DNA from: Blautia luti
Lineage (GTDB): Bacteria > Bacillota > Clostridia > Lachnospirales > Lachnospiraceae
Direction: 5' to 3'
Assembly (NCBI RefSeq): GCF_033096465.1
Contig: NZ_AP028156.1
Location: 2,808,501-2,872,500 of the forward strand
Length of the DNA stretch: 64,000 nt
The position numbers were made by a program, and so were the translations under genes. This document shows, in pieces, positions 11,123 to 19,320 of this stretch (position 1 is its first letter; each line of letters starts with the position of its first letter). The notes beneath the pieces are model-generated. The model saw only the letters and a program-made list of their open reading frames with translations, did not search any database and was not told where the DNA came from.

Positions 11123-11175
11123 GATTACCGATTACCGGCAATCATATAGTAAATAGCTTAATGCTTAGAGCATTA
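11123..11175 (-). other. Two hairpins between rpsJ and rplC
   Basis: On the transcribed strand the spacer holds a 7-bp stem (11169-11175 with 11159-11165, 3-nt loop) followed by an 8-bp stem containing one G-U pair (11136-11143 with 11123-11130, 5-nt loop). The second ends just before the rplC ribosome site, so it could affect L3 translation. Role unknown. Confidence 0.5.
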
Positions 11176-11197
11176 TCAAATTGGGGTTGATGACTAA

Positions 11198-11515
11198 TTA
11201 TTTAGTCTTCATCTTGATATCGATGTTAACACCTGCTGGCATTTCCAGTCTTGACAGAGCATCTACTGTCTTCTGTGTTGGTGTCAGGATATCGATCAGT
11301 CTCTTATGAGTTCTCTGTTCGAACTGTTCTCTGGAATCTTTGTATTTATGAACGGCTCTTAAGATTGTAACAACTTCCTTCTTAGTTGGAAGCGGAACTG
11401 GGCCACTTACCATTGCTCCGTTCTTTTTAACAGTTTCGATGATTTTTGCTGCAGATGCATCTACTAACTGATGATCATAAGCCTTTAATGTGATTCTCAT
11501 TACCTGATTTGCCAT
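11198..11515 (-). CDS. rpsJ: Ribosomal protein uS10 (S10/NusE)
   Basis: 30S head protein that doubles as transcription-antitermination factor NusE. The 105 residues hold the signature around [20 protein letters not shown] and the [17 protein letters not shown] segment. It is the first gene of the operon, preceded by a 226-nt leader and a consensus promoter, with AGGAGG about 10 nt upstream of the ATG. Confidence 0.98.
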   Translation of the reverse strand: MANQVMRITLKAYDHQLVDASAAKIIETVKKNGAMVSGPVPLPTKKEVVTILRAVHKYKDSREQFEQRTHKRLIDILTPTQKTVDALSRLEMPAGVNIDIKMKTK

Positions 11516-11742
11516 AAAAAAAGTCTCCTCCTATTCGTACTTTTCAAGCAGTACGACAAGCGGCGACTGTACACATCTCCGTGTGTGTCTTTCAATCTCT
11601 TACCACACACGCCATCCCTGGATGGTCTTCTGAACTTGTACAGTGACTTGTCGTCAGTTTTCAAACTTGACATTCGCTCCACGGAAAACCTGCCATCTCT
11701 GTGGCAGCAACCTCGCGCTTCATTGCTATCAATGTCACAACA
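11516..11742 (-). ncRNA. Structured 5' leader of the S10 operon
   Basis: From the predicted start near 11742 the leader can fold into nested helices, all perfectly paired: P1 (11647-11654 with 11553-11560, 8 bp) encloses P2 (11637-11644 with 11566-11573, 8 bp). P2 encloses two hairpins, 11612-11625 and 11580-11587/11604-11611 (8 bp). A further hairpin lies at 11690-11707. A 4-bp GUAC hairpin (11537-11540 with 11551-11554) next to the ribosome site overlaps the last bases of P1, so the two may exclude each other. Ribosomal-protein leaders of S10 operons, including a candidate class named S10-Clostridia, are known; membership is an inference. Confidence 0.65.
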
Positions 11743-11748
11743 ATTGAG

Positions 11749-11777
11749 AGTATACACGACCTCTCAGGAAAATGCAA
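11749..11777 (-). promoter_or_regulatory. Sigma-A promoter of the S10 operon
   Basis: On the minus strand TTGCAT (11772-11777) and TATACT (11749-11754) are separated by exactly 17 bp, with A/T-rich sequence upstream resembling an UP element. It lies about 230 bp ahead of rpsJ. Confidence 0.85.
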
Positions 11778-12026
11778 GTGTTTTTTTCACTTTTTTTGAT
11801 ATTTTTTTGTACTTGCTTCTGTACAATTTTTTGTTATCCTGTCTGGTACAATCTTCCCATTTTTCTATTGCCTGCTGCCGGCAGGTCACGTTTGAATGAG
11901 TTTCTTCTATATTAATATGTTTTTATCTGCATTTTTCTATCTTCCGTTCAGGAGCTGTTCGCTGCGATCCTGGACGGAGGACTTTATTATATCATGGAAC
12001 TATTGTGAAATAATTTCATATGACAT

Positions 12027-12080
12027 AATAAAACAGGATCAGCACTTCCCTGGTTCTATCCCAGCGGAAACTGATCCTGT
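12027..12080 (-). terminator. Rho-independent terminator after the SipW-like gene
   Basis: A 10-bp perfect outer stem (ACAGGATCAG 12033-12042 with CTGATCCTGT 12071-12080) continues into inner pairs (TTCC-CTGG with CCAG-GGAA). On the minus strand it is followed by TTTTATT. It lies 16 bp past the stop of the gene at 12096. The next 250 bp toward the S10 promoter show no gene, only a short GC-rich inverted repeat at 11871-11885. Confidence 0.85.
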
Positions 12081-12095
12081 CTCATTTCGTCTTTA

Positions 12096-13187
12096 TTATT
12101 CTGCAGGGAGCTTCTTCTCCTCTGCTATAATATCTGAATAATCAAATAATGTAACCTTCGTCACATCATCCTTAATGATCTCCGGTGCATCTCCCTGATT
12201 CTTGGCTGCATCAGCGATCTGTGCTGCTGACCATACCGGAACAGCCATACGTTTGATCAGGATCTCCTCATCTTCTTCCGGGGAAGTTTCTTTTCTCTTA
12301 TCCTCCTCCATCATCGCTCTGAGTGTTTCCTTTACTTTCGGAACGATCATTGCAGTATCACTGCTTACTTTCTGTCCCTGAACAGGCACTGGTTTCTCTT
12401 CCGGTTCATCTGCAGTCGCTGCTGCGATCTCCTTCTTCAGAAGTTCATGAGCCTCGCTGGTGGCAGTCTGTACAGTAACCGGTCTTTCATTTACTTCCGG
12501 TTCCAGTTCATCCTCATAAATCTCATCCACGAAACCGCCTGTTTTTATTTTCTTTCTTTTGGCTTTCTTTTCTTTCTTACGCTGTTTGTCTTCCTGTTTG
12601 ATCTGGCGCTCTTCTTCTTTATAACGGCGCTCTCTTGCTTTCTCTTCCTTTTTCAGCTCTTTCTTACTCTTAACATAACCCGGTTCCGGATCCTCATCCT
12701 CATAATCATCCTGAGGTTCTTTCTTCCAGAGCTCGGCAATGATATAAAGAATGATAAGAAACAGTACTGCAAGTCCAAGAATGATCAATCCCTCTATACT
12801 TTCGGTAGCGATCAACAGATATCCTACATATCCTACAGTTATCACAGCTTTCGGAATGTAATCCTTCACTTCCACACTGATAGTCTCACCGCTTGCATCT
12901 GTCTTGTCGATTACTTTGAAAATATGGTTTTCCTGATCCATTTCTGTGATCATATATTTATATGCTGCTGATTCGCCCTGATACAGGATATAATCTCCTA
13001 CAGCAGCGCTTTCTGTTTTCACCGGAATTGCATAGGTAACGGATCCCATCGGCAGATTCGTATCCTTACTTGAATCATCCATGATCTCTGTAGTGATTCC
13101 CAGGAACGGCGGAACTGCCAGACCGACAACGCATACAATAGTACATATGACAATAAAGTGTACGATAAACTTTAAAACTTTCGACAT
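12096..13187 (-). CDS. Membrane protein with degenerate SipW-like signal-peptidase domain
   Basis: A 363-residue protein with an N-terminal hydrophobic segment (about residues 7-30), an extracellular part of about 95 residues, a second membrane segment (about 127-150) and a long charged cytoplasmic tail rich in Lys/Glu (about 165-215), probably coiled coil. The outer part, with LPMGSVTYAIPV, VGDYILYQ and a YKYMITEM strand, follows the layout of SipW/ER-type signal peptidase I. However, the segment where the Ser-Met catalytic motif should be reads DSSKDTNLPMGS and no clear SGSM is present, so activity is doubtful. It has its own promoter and terminator. No function is assigned. Confidence 0.75.
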   Translation of the reverse strand: MSKVLKFIVHFIVICTIVCVVGLAVPPFLGITTEIMDDSSKDTNLPMGSVTYAIPVKTESAAVGDYILYQGESAAYKYMITEMDQENHIFKVIDKTDASGETISVEVKDYIPKAVITVGYVGYLLIATESIEGLIILGLAVLFLIILYIIAELWKKEPQDDYEDEDPEPGYVKSKKELKKEEKARERRYKEEERQIKQEDKQRKKEKKAKRKKIKTGGFVDEIYEDELEPEVNERPVTVQTATSEAHELLKKEIAAATADEPEEKPVPVQGQKVSSDTAMIVPKVKETLRAMMEEDKRKETSPEEDEEILIKRMAVPVWSAAQIADAAKNQGDAPEIIKDDVTKVTLFDYSDIIAEEKKLPAE

Positions 13188-13259
13188 CTGTAATGCTCCT
13201 CATTTCTTTTATTCTGTTGGTTCATTTCTTTATTACCTGCTTTGGTTTACAGCACTCTC

Positions 13260-13288
13260 ATTATACCCTGTTTTTTTTCTATGGTCAA
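13260..13288 (-). promoter_or_regulatory. Sigma-A promoter of the SipW-like gene
   Basis: TTGACC (13283-13288) and TATAAT (13260-13265) on the minus strand with a 17-bp spacer that contains an A8 run. The ATG is about 70 nt downstream. Confidence 0.85.
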
Positions 13289-13291
13289 CTT

Positions 13292-13335
13292 ATAAAAAGC
13301 ACCTGAAAAGCGGTCTTCCTTTCCAGATGCTTTTT
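13292..13335 (-). terminator. Rho-independent terminator after crh
   Basis: On the minus strand a 13-bp stem with two G-U pairs (arms around 13318-13335 and 13294-13310) is followed by TTTTTATAA. It closes the tcdA-murB-rapZ-whiA-crh run, 22 bp after the crh stop. Confidence 0.85.
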
Positions 13336-13357
13336 GTATTTATGACTGATCCTATGA

Positions 13358-13612
13358 TTACTGATTACTGAGATACTGCTCAATGCTGTTCATGGCAGCT
13401 TCTTCATCTTCACCATTAGCAGAAAGTGTAATTTCTTCTCCGGCATCCAGTCCCAGAGTCATCATTCCCATAATACTTTTGGCATTTACACGTTTCTTGC
13501 CAATCTCAACATATATTTCACTGTTAAACTGGCTTGCTACCTGAACCAGCTGTGCCACAGGGCGTGCCTCCAGTCCGGTAGATAAGTTAATGGTGATCGG
13601 TTTTTTAATCAT
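13358..13612 (-). CDS. crh: Crh-like HPr-family regulatory protein (no His15)
   Basis: An 84-residue HPr fold. Position 15, which is the phosphorylated His in HPr (GLHARP), is Glu here (GLEARP), while the HPr-kinase site Ser46 is kept (NAKSIMGMM). Loss of His15 with retention of Ser46 defines Crh in Bacillus, where residue 15 is Gln; Crh acts as a co-regulator of CcpA, not as a sugar-PTS carrier. Location next to whiA and rapZ matches the Bacillus yvcJ-yvcK-whiA-crh order. It overlaps whiA by 4 bp. A PTS role is therefore unlikely; the Crh-type role is inferred. Confidence 0.85.
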   Translation of the reverse strand: MIKKPITINLSTGLEARPVAQLVQVASQFNSEIYVEIGKKRVNAKSIMGMMTLGLDAGEEITLSANGEDEEAAMNSIEQYLSNQ

Positions 13613-14568
13613 AATAATTCTCCTCCTTGTTTCTCCCGCAGTTCGTCAGCCAATGCACTCAACTTCCTTAATCTGTGATTGACTCCCGATTTGCCCACCT
13701 GCGGACTCAACATCATTCCTAATTCTTTTAGTGTTGCTTCAGGATACTGCATCCTTAATTCTGCGATCTGTGCAAGCCCATCACTCAGCTGTTCGAAGCC
13801 CATTACCTGCTGAATCAGCTTTATATCCTCCATCTGCTTGACAGCCGCATTTACTGTTTTATTGATATTGGCAGTTTCACAATTTACCTTCCGGTTTACT
13901 GAATTTCTCATCTCCTTCAGTATCCGGATATTCTCCAGATCCATCAATGCCACATTTGCCTCCATGACTGCGAGCATATCCACAATCTGCGCGCCCTCCT
14001 TCACATAGACCACATATGATTTCTTGCGCTGAACAATTTTGGCATCTACTGAAAAACTGCGGATAATCGTCTGCAGCTGCTGTGCTTTTCTTTCATCCGG
14101 ATATACAATCTCGAAATGATATCCCTTCTCCGGGTCACTGATGGAACCCGATGCCAGAAAAGCGCCTCTGATATAAGCTCTTTTGCAGCAGCTCTGCTGT
14201 ACTACCAGCATATCCTGCAAAATAAGCGTATCACAGAATTTACTGTCCGCGATCAGTTTCGTCGCCTGAAGTATCTCCCGTATCTCTTCGGGATCCGATA
14301 TCTCCAGTACATATACCTTTACTCTCTTCAGATGACTGTTCTCACGTACAGATATTTCTTTCTCTATATTAAATGTTTTTTGTAATAATGTAAAGCACTT
14401 TCTTGCAACTGTCTCATTTTCCGTCTGGAGTTTCAGTTTTTCTCCCTGGGGAAAATGTTCCAGTCTGCCGCAGAAACCGATCAGCGCAGCCAGTTCTGCT
14501 ATTCTGCAGTGCCTTGCTGTTCCTATCTGTCTGGAAAGTTCTTCTTTCACCATCCCTGAAAAAGACAT
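13609..14568 (-). CDS. whiA: WhiA-family DNA-binding protein
   Basis: 319 residues with an N-terminal LAGLIDADG-homing-endonuclease-like domain (RAYIRGAFLASGSISDPEKGYH) and a C-terminal helix-turn-helix region (ADELREKQG end, LKELGMMLSPQVGKSGVNHR). WhiA is a sporulation regulator in Streptomyces and affects cell division and chromosome segregation in Bacillus. It lies between rapZ (9-bp gap) and crh (4-bp overlap), so the three are surely co-transcribed. Confidence 0.95.
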   Translation of the reverse strand: MSFSGMVKEELSRQIGTARHCRIAELAALIGFCGRLEHFPQGEKLKLQTENETVARKCFTLLQKTFNIEKEISVRENSHLKRVKVYVLEISDPEEIREILQATKLIADSKFCDTLILQDMLVVQQSCCKRAYIRGAFLASGSISDPEKGYHFEIVYPDERKAQQLQTIIRSFSVDAKIVQRKKSYVVYVKEGAQIVDMLAVMEANVALMDLENIRILKEMRNSVNRKVNCETANINKTVNAAVKQMEDIKLIQQVMGFEQLSDGLAQIAELRMQYPEATLKELGMMLSPQVGKSGVNHRLRKLSALADELREKQGGELL

Positions 14569-14577
14569 TTCCCGGTC

Positions 14578-15465
14578 TCATCCTTCCTGTTTTTTCAGCA
14601 TTCTGTCTTTATCCACATCTCTGTGTTCCAACCTGAATCCATATTTCTCATTGCCGGAGAGCCTGCTGTATAATTCTCTTGCCAGAGTGACAGACCGATG
14701 CTTGCCACCTGTACATCCTATGGCTATCACAAGATTGGTCTTTCCCTCTTTTACATAATTGGGGATCAGAAAAGTGATCATATCCTCCAGTTTATCTGCA
14801 AACTCCCTGGCTATATCACAATCCATAACATAATTAAATACTCTTTCATCCAGTCCTGTAAGAGGCCTGAGTTCATCCACATAATAAGGATTGGGAAGGA
14901 AGCGTACATCGAAAACCAGATCTGCATCTGCCGGAATTCCATATTTGAATCCAAAAGACAGCACAGAAATCATCATATTGCAGAAATCCTGATTCTCCAC
15001 GAAGATCCTCTCAATCTCCTGTTTCAGTTCTCTGGTCAGCAGATGGCTGGTATCAATAATATAGTCCGCACGTTCTCTCAGAAAACGCATCTTTTCTCTT
15101 TCTATCCTGATTCCGTCATCCACTCTTCCTCCCATTGCAAGAGGATGGCTTCTTCTGGTTTCTTTATATCTTTTTACCAGAACACTGTCCTCTGCATCCA
15201 AAAAAAGAATCTCGAAATCATATCCCGCTTCTTTCATCCTGTCCAGCACAACTTCCAGTTCATCCAGTGAACGTCCGCTTCTGGCATCAATGCCAAGTGC
15301 AACATTCTGCACATCTTCTCCATGTATCTCCGGCATCAGTGAAGCAAACTTCTCCAGCAGCGGAATTGGAAGATTATCCACGCAAAAATAATTGGCATCC
15401 TCCAGCATCTTCAAAGCCGCCGTTTTTCCTGCTCCTGATACTCCTGTAACTATTACAAAACGCAT
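14578..15465 (-). CDS. rapZ: RapZ/YvcJ-family nucleotide-binding protein
   Basis: 295 residues starting MRFVIVTGVSGAGKT, a Walker A motif at 8-15. It also shows the family's DNLPIPLLEKF, SFGFKYGIPADADLVFDVRFLPNP-type core (split here) and a C-terminal IGCTGGKHRSVTLAREL segment. In Enterobacteria RapZ is an RNA adaptor sensing glucosamine-6-phosphate; the Bacillus homologue YvcJ binds and hydrolyses nucleotides. Position between murB and whiA is conserved in Firmicutes. Confidence 0.95.
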   Translation of the reverse strand: MRFVIVTGVSGAGKTAALKMLEDANYFCVDNLPIPLLEKFASLMPEIHGEDVQNVALGIDARSGRSLDELEVVLDRMKEAGYDFEILFLDAEDSVLVKRYKETRRSHPLAMGGRVDDGIRIEREKMRFLRERADYIIDTSHLLTRELKQEIERIFVENQDFCNMMISVLSFGFKYGIPADADLVFDVRFLPNPYYVDELRPLTGLDERVFNYVMDCDIAREFADKLEDMITFLIPNYVKEGKTNLVIAIGCTGGKHRSVTLARELYSRLSGNEKYGFRLEHRDVDKDRMLKKQEG

Positions 15466-15467
15466 TT

Positions 15468-16397
15468 TTATCTCCTGTCAAAATCCCCCAGAAATTTCAC
15501 TTCTGGTTCTAATGTTACCCCAAACTGTTCCTGCACTTTCGCCTGCACATCAGCCATCAGCCTGCACACATCTGCTGCCGTGGCATTTCCTTTATTGATC
15601 ACAAATCCGCAATGCTTCTCTGAAACCTGTGCACCTCCTACCTGGTATCCGCGAAGCCCTGCATCCATGATCAGCTTCCCTGCAAAATACCCTTCTGGTC
15701 TTTTAAACGTGCTGCCGGCACTTGGATATTCCAGCGGCTGTTTGCTGATCCTTCTGTCAGCCAGCTCCTTCATAGTATCACGGATCTCTTCCTGGCTCCC
15801 TTTTTTCAGGGAAATGACAGCTTCCAGTACAAGGTATCCTGCTGTTTTTACCAGGCTGGTTCTGTAGCCCATGGCAAGTTTCTCAACAGGAACTGTAAAA
15901 ATATTCCCTTCTCTGTCCATTACAACCGCTTCTTTTAATACATCTTTCAGTTCTCCTCCATAGGCACCTGCATTCATGACAACTGCGCCACCCAGAGTTC
16001 CCGGGATTCCTCCTGCAAACTCAAAACCTGTCAGGGATTCGTTTCTGGCAGTAGCTGCAATCTGTGAAAGCAGTACTCCTGCTCCTGCACGGATCTCAGT
16101 GCCCTCCACAGTAAGTCCGCCATAATTACGGTAAAGCTGAATGATCACACCTCTGTATCCTTCATCACTTACCAGCAGGTTGCTTCCGTTTCCAAGGATA
16201 AAATACTGAAGTGATTCCTCTTTACAGATTTCCAGTATTCCCTTCACTTCTTCTGAACTGGAAGGTAGCAGAAAATAATCTGCCTGTCCTCCGATCCGAA
16301 AGGTAGTGTGCCGGTTCATAGGCTCATTGATACGTACCTTTTCATTTCCCAGTAGATTACTAAAACGCTCTATTATTTTCTGATCCACAGATTTCAT
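15468..16397 (-). CDS. murB: UDP-N-acetylenolpyruvoylglucosamine reductase
   Basis: Flavoenzyme making UDP-MurNAc from the enolpyruvyl intermediate with NADPH, an early cytosolic step of peptidoglycan synthesis. The 309 residues show the FAD-binding motif (YFILGNGSNLLVSDEGYRG), GFEFAGGIPGTLGGAVVMNAG and the catalytic-Ser region YPSAGSTFKRP of the shorter Gram-positive type. It overlaps nothing but is only 2 bp from rapZ and 31 bp from tcdA, so one transcript is likely. Confidence 0.97.
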   Translation of the reverse strand: MKSVDQKIIERFSNLLGNEKVRINEPMNRHTTFRIGGQADYFLLPSSSEEVKGILEICKEESLQYFILGNGSNLLVSDEGYRGVIIQLYRNYGGLTVEGTEIRAGAGVLLSQIAATARNESLTGFEFAGGIPGTLGGAVVMNAGAYGGELKDVLKEAVVMDREGNIFTVPVEKLAMGYRTSLVKTAGYLVLEAVISLKKGSQEEIRDTMKELADRRISKQPLEYPSAGSTFKRPEGYFAGKLIMDAGLRGYQVGGAQVSEKHCGFVINKGNATAADVCRLMADVQAKVQEQFGVTLEPEVKFLGDFDRR

Positions 16398-16428
16398 TCC
16401 TCAAACTTTCTCAATTATTTTTAATTTT

Positions 16429-17142
16429 TTATTTTCTTTTCCGCCTGGTTCTGTCTGTTTCCAGAAGATCTCTCACCACAGCTGCTGCCAACATCATCCC
16501 GGCAGTCCCTGTCACAAAGGAAATACTGCCCTGTGCGGTATTCCTTTCATACTTCTGTTCAGGTTTCTCCCTGGAATACAGTACTTTCACCCTGCGTATC
16601 CCCCTTTTACGCAACTGTGCCCGAAACATCCTGGTAAAAACACATCCGGTGATCCTGGAAATGTCAGCTGTCTCCAGTTTAAACGGATCTGTCCTATTCC
16701 CAATCCACATACATGAGATCACCGGAGTATTGCATTCCCTTGCCCGCTGGATCAGAAGAAGTTTCGAATCAACTGTATCCATGGCATCCACAATATAATC
16801 ATAACTGCCCAGTTCAAATATGCAGGCAGTTTCTTCATTATAAAATGTATCATAAGTGTGTACCAGAATTCCCTCGTCTATATCCCTGATCCTGGCCTTG
16901 GCAATCTCCACGTTACTTCTCCCAATGGTTGAACGCAGTGCATAAAGCTGCCTGTTAATATGATCCGCAGATATGGTTCCATTATCCACAAGTGTAAGAC
17001 TTGCCACCCCACATCTTGCAAGAGCTTCTGCTGCATATGAGCCGGCACCTCCAAGCCCGAAAACGACAATCTTTGCTCTGCCCAGTCTGTCTGTCCCTGC
17101 ATCACCAAGCAGCATTTCCATTCTGGCAAATGCATCCGGCAT
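16429..17142 (-). CDS. tcdA: tRNA threonylcarbamoyladenosine dehydratase (TcdA, ThiF/E1-like)
   Basis: E1-like ATP-dependent enzyme that cyclises t6A37 of tRNA to ct6A. The 237 residues carry the nucleotide motif GLGGAGS (29-35), VDNGTISADHINRQ with the conserved Asp/Asn/Arg, and the VDAMDTVDSKLLLI segment, typical of the YgdL/CsdL branch of the ThiF family. Upstream (17143-17278) it faces the spoVA operon divergently. Confidence 0.93.
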   Translation of the reverse strand: MPDAFARMEMLLGDAGTDRLGRAKIVVFGLGGAGSYAAEALARCGVASLTLVDNGTISADHINRQLYALRSTIGRSNVEIAKARIRDIDEGILVHTYDTFYNEETACIFELGSYDYIVDAMDTVDSKLLLIQRARECNTPVISCMWIGNRTDPFKLETADISRITGCVFTRMFRAQLRKRGIRRVKVLYSREKPEQKYERNTAQGSISFVTGTAGMMLAAAVVRDLLETDRTRRKRK

Positions 17143-17211
17143 ACAATACCCTCCCCAAATTCATTATCTGACTGTCATTATACTATTTATCTGTTCAAAA
17201 GTACAGTACAC

Positions 17212-17240
17212 GTATATAAATCTTATTTTTATACATACTG
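17212..17240 (+). promoter_or_regulatory. Sigma-G-like promoter of the spoVA operon
   Basis: GTATA (17212-17216) and CATACTG (17234-17240), 17 bp apart, resemble the forespore sigma-G consensus (gHATR and CATnHTA), with one mismatch at the last base of the -10. spoVA is a known sigma-G regulon member in Bacillus, and the spoVAB start is about 40 nt downstream. Confidence 0.55.
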
Positions 17241-17278
17241 TTGTTATATGGTTAGTATTTTCGCAAAGGAGGTATTTT

Positions 17279-17698
17279 ATGTTTCAGCAGATCTTTCTGG
17301 GATTTCTCGGTCTATGTTCCGGAGTGATCATTGCAGGGGGACTTACCGGACTCCTGATCGGACTGTCCATTGTTCCCCGCTATGCAGGCATCACCCACAC
17401 AGCCAGACATATGCTTCTGTATGAAGATATCACCCTTGCCGGAACTGTCCTGGGAAATCTCTTATATCTCTTTAAATGGAAAATTTCCCTTGGTATGCCG
17501 TTTCTGATTCTTTACGGTACCTTTTCCGGAATTTTTCTGGGCGGCTGGATCATGGCTCTCGCTGAAATGGCAGATGTATTTCCCATTTTCGCCAGACGGA
17601 TCCGCTTTCAGCGCGGACTTTCTTTTATCATCTTATGCGTAGCCGCAGGCAAAACACTTGGCTCCCTGATCTACTACTACCACGCATGGCTGTCCTAG
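17279..17698 (+). CDS. spoVAB: Stage V sporulation protein AB
   Basis: A 139-residue membrane protein with about four hydrophobic segments. It belongs to the SpoVA complex that loads dipicolinic acid into the forespore and releases it on germination. Landmarks shared with Bacillus SpoVAB are IVPRYAGITHT near residue 33, ALAEMADVFPIFARRI and AAGKTLGSLIYYY. The ATG at 17279 is preceded by AAAGGAGG at ideal distance; the frame is open further upstream into tcdA but only by chance. It is the first gene of the operon here, where spoVAA usually stands. Confidence 0.92.
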   Translation: MFQQIFLGFLGLCSGVIIAGGLTGLLIGLSIVPRYAGITHTARHMLLYEDITLAGTVLGNLLYLFKWKISLGMPFLILYGTFSGIFLGGWIMALAEMADVFPIFARRIRFQRGLSFIILCVAAGKTLGSLIYYYHAWLS

Positions 17699-17776
17699 AG
17701 TGTGTTTGAATTATACCAGAAAACTGCCAAAAGACAAAACAGGAACTGTTTCCCTGTTCCGGAAAGGATGATCTAT

Positions 17777-18226
17777 ATGAACAAAAAACAATATGAACAA
17801 TATGTCAAAGAAATCACTCCTGTACACAATCTCGGTCTGAACATGTGCAGGGCATTCCTCACCGGAGGCCTGATCTGCACCCTGGGCCAGTTTATCCTGA
17901 ATACTGCCCAAAATTACGGATTGGATCAGGAAACCGCCGGTTCCTGGTGTTCCCTGATCCTGATCCTTCTCAGCGTTCTTCTTACAGGACTGAACCTTTA
18001 CTCCAAGATTGGGAAATTCGGCGGCGCAGGAGGCCTGGTACCCATTACCGGATTTGCCAACTCCGTAGCTGCATCAGCCATCGAATACAAAGCTGAAGGC
18101 CAGGTATTCGGCATCGGCTGTAAGATCTTCACCATTGCAGGCCCTGTGATCCTGTACGGGATCTTAAGTTCCTGGGGGCTTGGGGTTATTTATTATATTC
18201 TGAAAATACTGGAGGTGATCGGATGA
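17777..18226 (+). CDS. spoVAC: Stage V sporulation protein AC
   Basis: 149 residues from an ATG with a GGAAAGGA site; an earlier in-frame start at 17702 has no ribosome site. The sequence shows the SpoVAC landmarks: the N-terminal YEQYVKEITPVHNLGLNMCR, AFLTGGLICTLGQF and the GFANSVAASAIEYKAEGQVFG-type segment. SpoVAC is a membrane protein described as a mechanosensitive channel in Bacillus spores, in the DPA channel complex. Overlaps spoVAD by 4 bp. Confidence 0.95.
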   Translation: MNKKQYEQYVKEITPVHNLGLNMCRAFLTGGLICTLGQFILNTAQNYGLDQETAGSWCSLILILLSVLLTGLNLYSKIGKFGGAGGLVPITGFANSVAASAIEYKAEGQVFGIGCKIFTIAGPVILYGILSSWGLGVIYYILKILEVIG

Positions 18227-19293
18227 CCAGACAATATACCACAGGAAATGCCAGCATTTCTTTTGAAACCCCGGTTTTTATCCAGAGCTGTGCTTCCATC
18301 GTAAGCCAGAAAGAGGGGGAGGGGCCTCTTGGCTCCTGTTTTGACAGCGTCAGTTCTGATCCGCTCTTCGGGACTGACACCTGGGAAGCTGCCGAAAGTA
18401 CCATGCAAAAAAAAGCTGCTGCCCTTGCCATAGAAAAGGCAGGTCTGGATTTCTCTCAGATCCGTCTGTTGTTTGCCGGAGATCTTCTGGCCCAGACTGT
18501 GGCCTCCTCCTTCGGTACTGCTGATCTGGGAATTCCCTTTTATGGGCTGTTCGGAGCCTGCTCGACCATGGGAGAGTCCCTGTCTCTGGCAGCCCTGTGC
18601 ACCGCAGCCGGTTACGGACAGCATATCCTCTGTGCAACCTCCAGTCATTTCGCAAGTGCGGAAAAAGAATTTCGGTTTCCTCTGGGATATGGAAATCAAA
18701 GGCCCTTATCTGCTACCTGGACTGTCACAGGTGCCGGAGCCTGCATACTTGGGTGCAACCCTCCCGCCCGTCCTGTTCCCGGCGAATTAAGTACTCTGCG
18801 AAACCAGGATACCTGCGCAGTCATTACCGGCATCACCACAGGAAGACTGACAGATTTCGGCCTGAAAGATTCTTTTAATATGGGCGGATGCATGGCTCCC
18901 GCTGCCTGCAGCACCATTTCCGAACATTTAAAGGATTTCCACAGAACAGTCTCTGACTACGATGCCATATTCACCGGCGACCTGGGAATGGTTGGCCAGA
19001 AAATCCTTCTGGATCTTCTGAACGAGCAGAACATCGATATCTCTTCTGTTCATCAGGACTGCGGAATGCTGATCTATGATCCCCAGACCCAGGATACCCA
19101 CTCCGGAGGAAGCGGCTGCGGCTGTGCAGCTTCAGTTCTGGCAGGCTATATTCTTCCAGAACTGATCGCAGGTAAATGGAACCGCATTCTCTTTGTTCCT
19201 ACAGGCGCACTGCTTTCCAAGGTCAGTTTCAACGAAGGGGACACAATCCCCGGAATTGCCCACGCAGTTGTGATCGAACGACGGGAACTATAA
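18223..19293 (+). CDS. spoVAD: Stage V sporulation protein AD
   Basis: Thiolase-fold protein that binds dipicolinic acid; 356 residues, slightly longer than the Bacillus protein. Landmarks are the N-terminal TPVFIQ-like strand, FGACSTMGESLSLAA, FPLGYGNQRP and a C-terminal ALLSKVSFNEGDTIPGIAHAV. The ATG overlaps the spoVAC stop (ATGA). It is soluble and sits on the outer face of the spore inner membrane in Bacillus (established for the family). Confidence 0.96.
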   Translation: MTRQYTTGNASISFETPVFIQSCASIVSQKEGEGPLGSCFDSVSSDPLFGTDTWEAAESTMQKKAAALAIEKAGLDFSQIRLLFAGDLLAQTVASSFGTADLGIPFYGLFGACSTMGESLSLAALCTAAGYGQHILCATSSHFASAEKEFRFPLGYGNQRPLSATWTVTGAGACILGCNPPARPVPGELSTLRNQDTCAVITGITTGRLTDFGLKDSFNMGGCMAPAACSTISEHLKDFHRTVSDYDAIFTGDLGMVGQKILLDLLNEQNIDISSVHQDCGMLIYDPQTQDTHSGGSGCGCAASVLAGYILPELIAGKWNRILFVPTGALLSKVSFNEGDTIPGIAHAVVIERREL

Positions 19294-19320
19294 TTTTTTA
19301 CAGAAAGGAGACTAATAATC

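Noticed and set aside
11500..11757. 85-residue frame in the S10 leader
   Set aside because: It starts inside the promoter spacer and overlaps the structured leader and rpsJ start; no similarity seen.
16973..17278. N-terminal extension of spoVAB
   Set aside because: It runs antisense through tcdA and lacks a ribosome site; the ATG at 17279 with AAAGGAGG fits the family.
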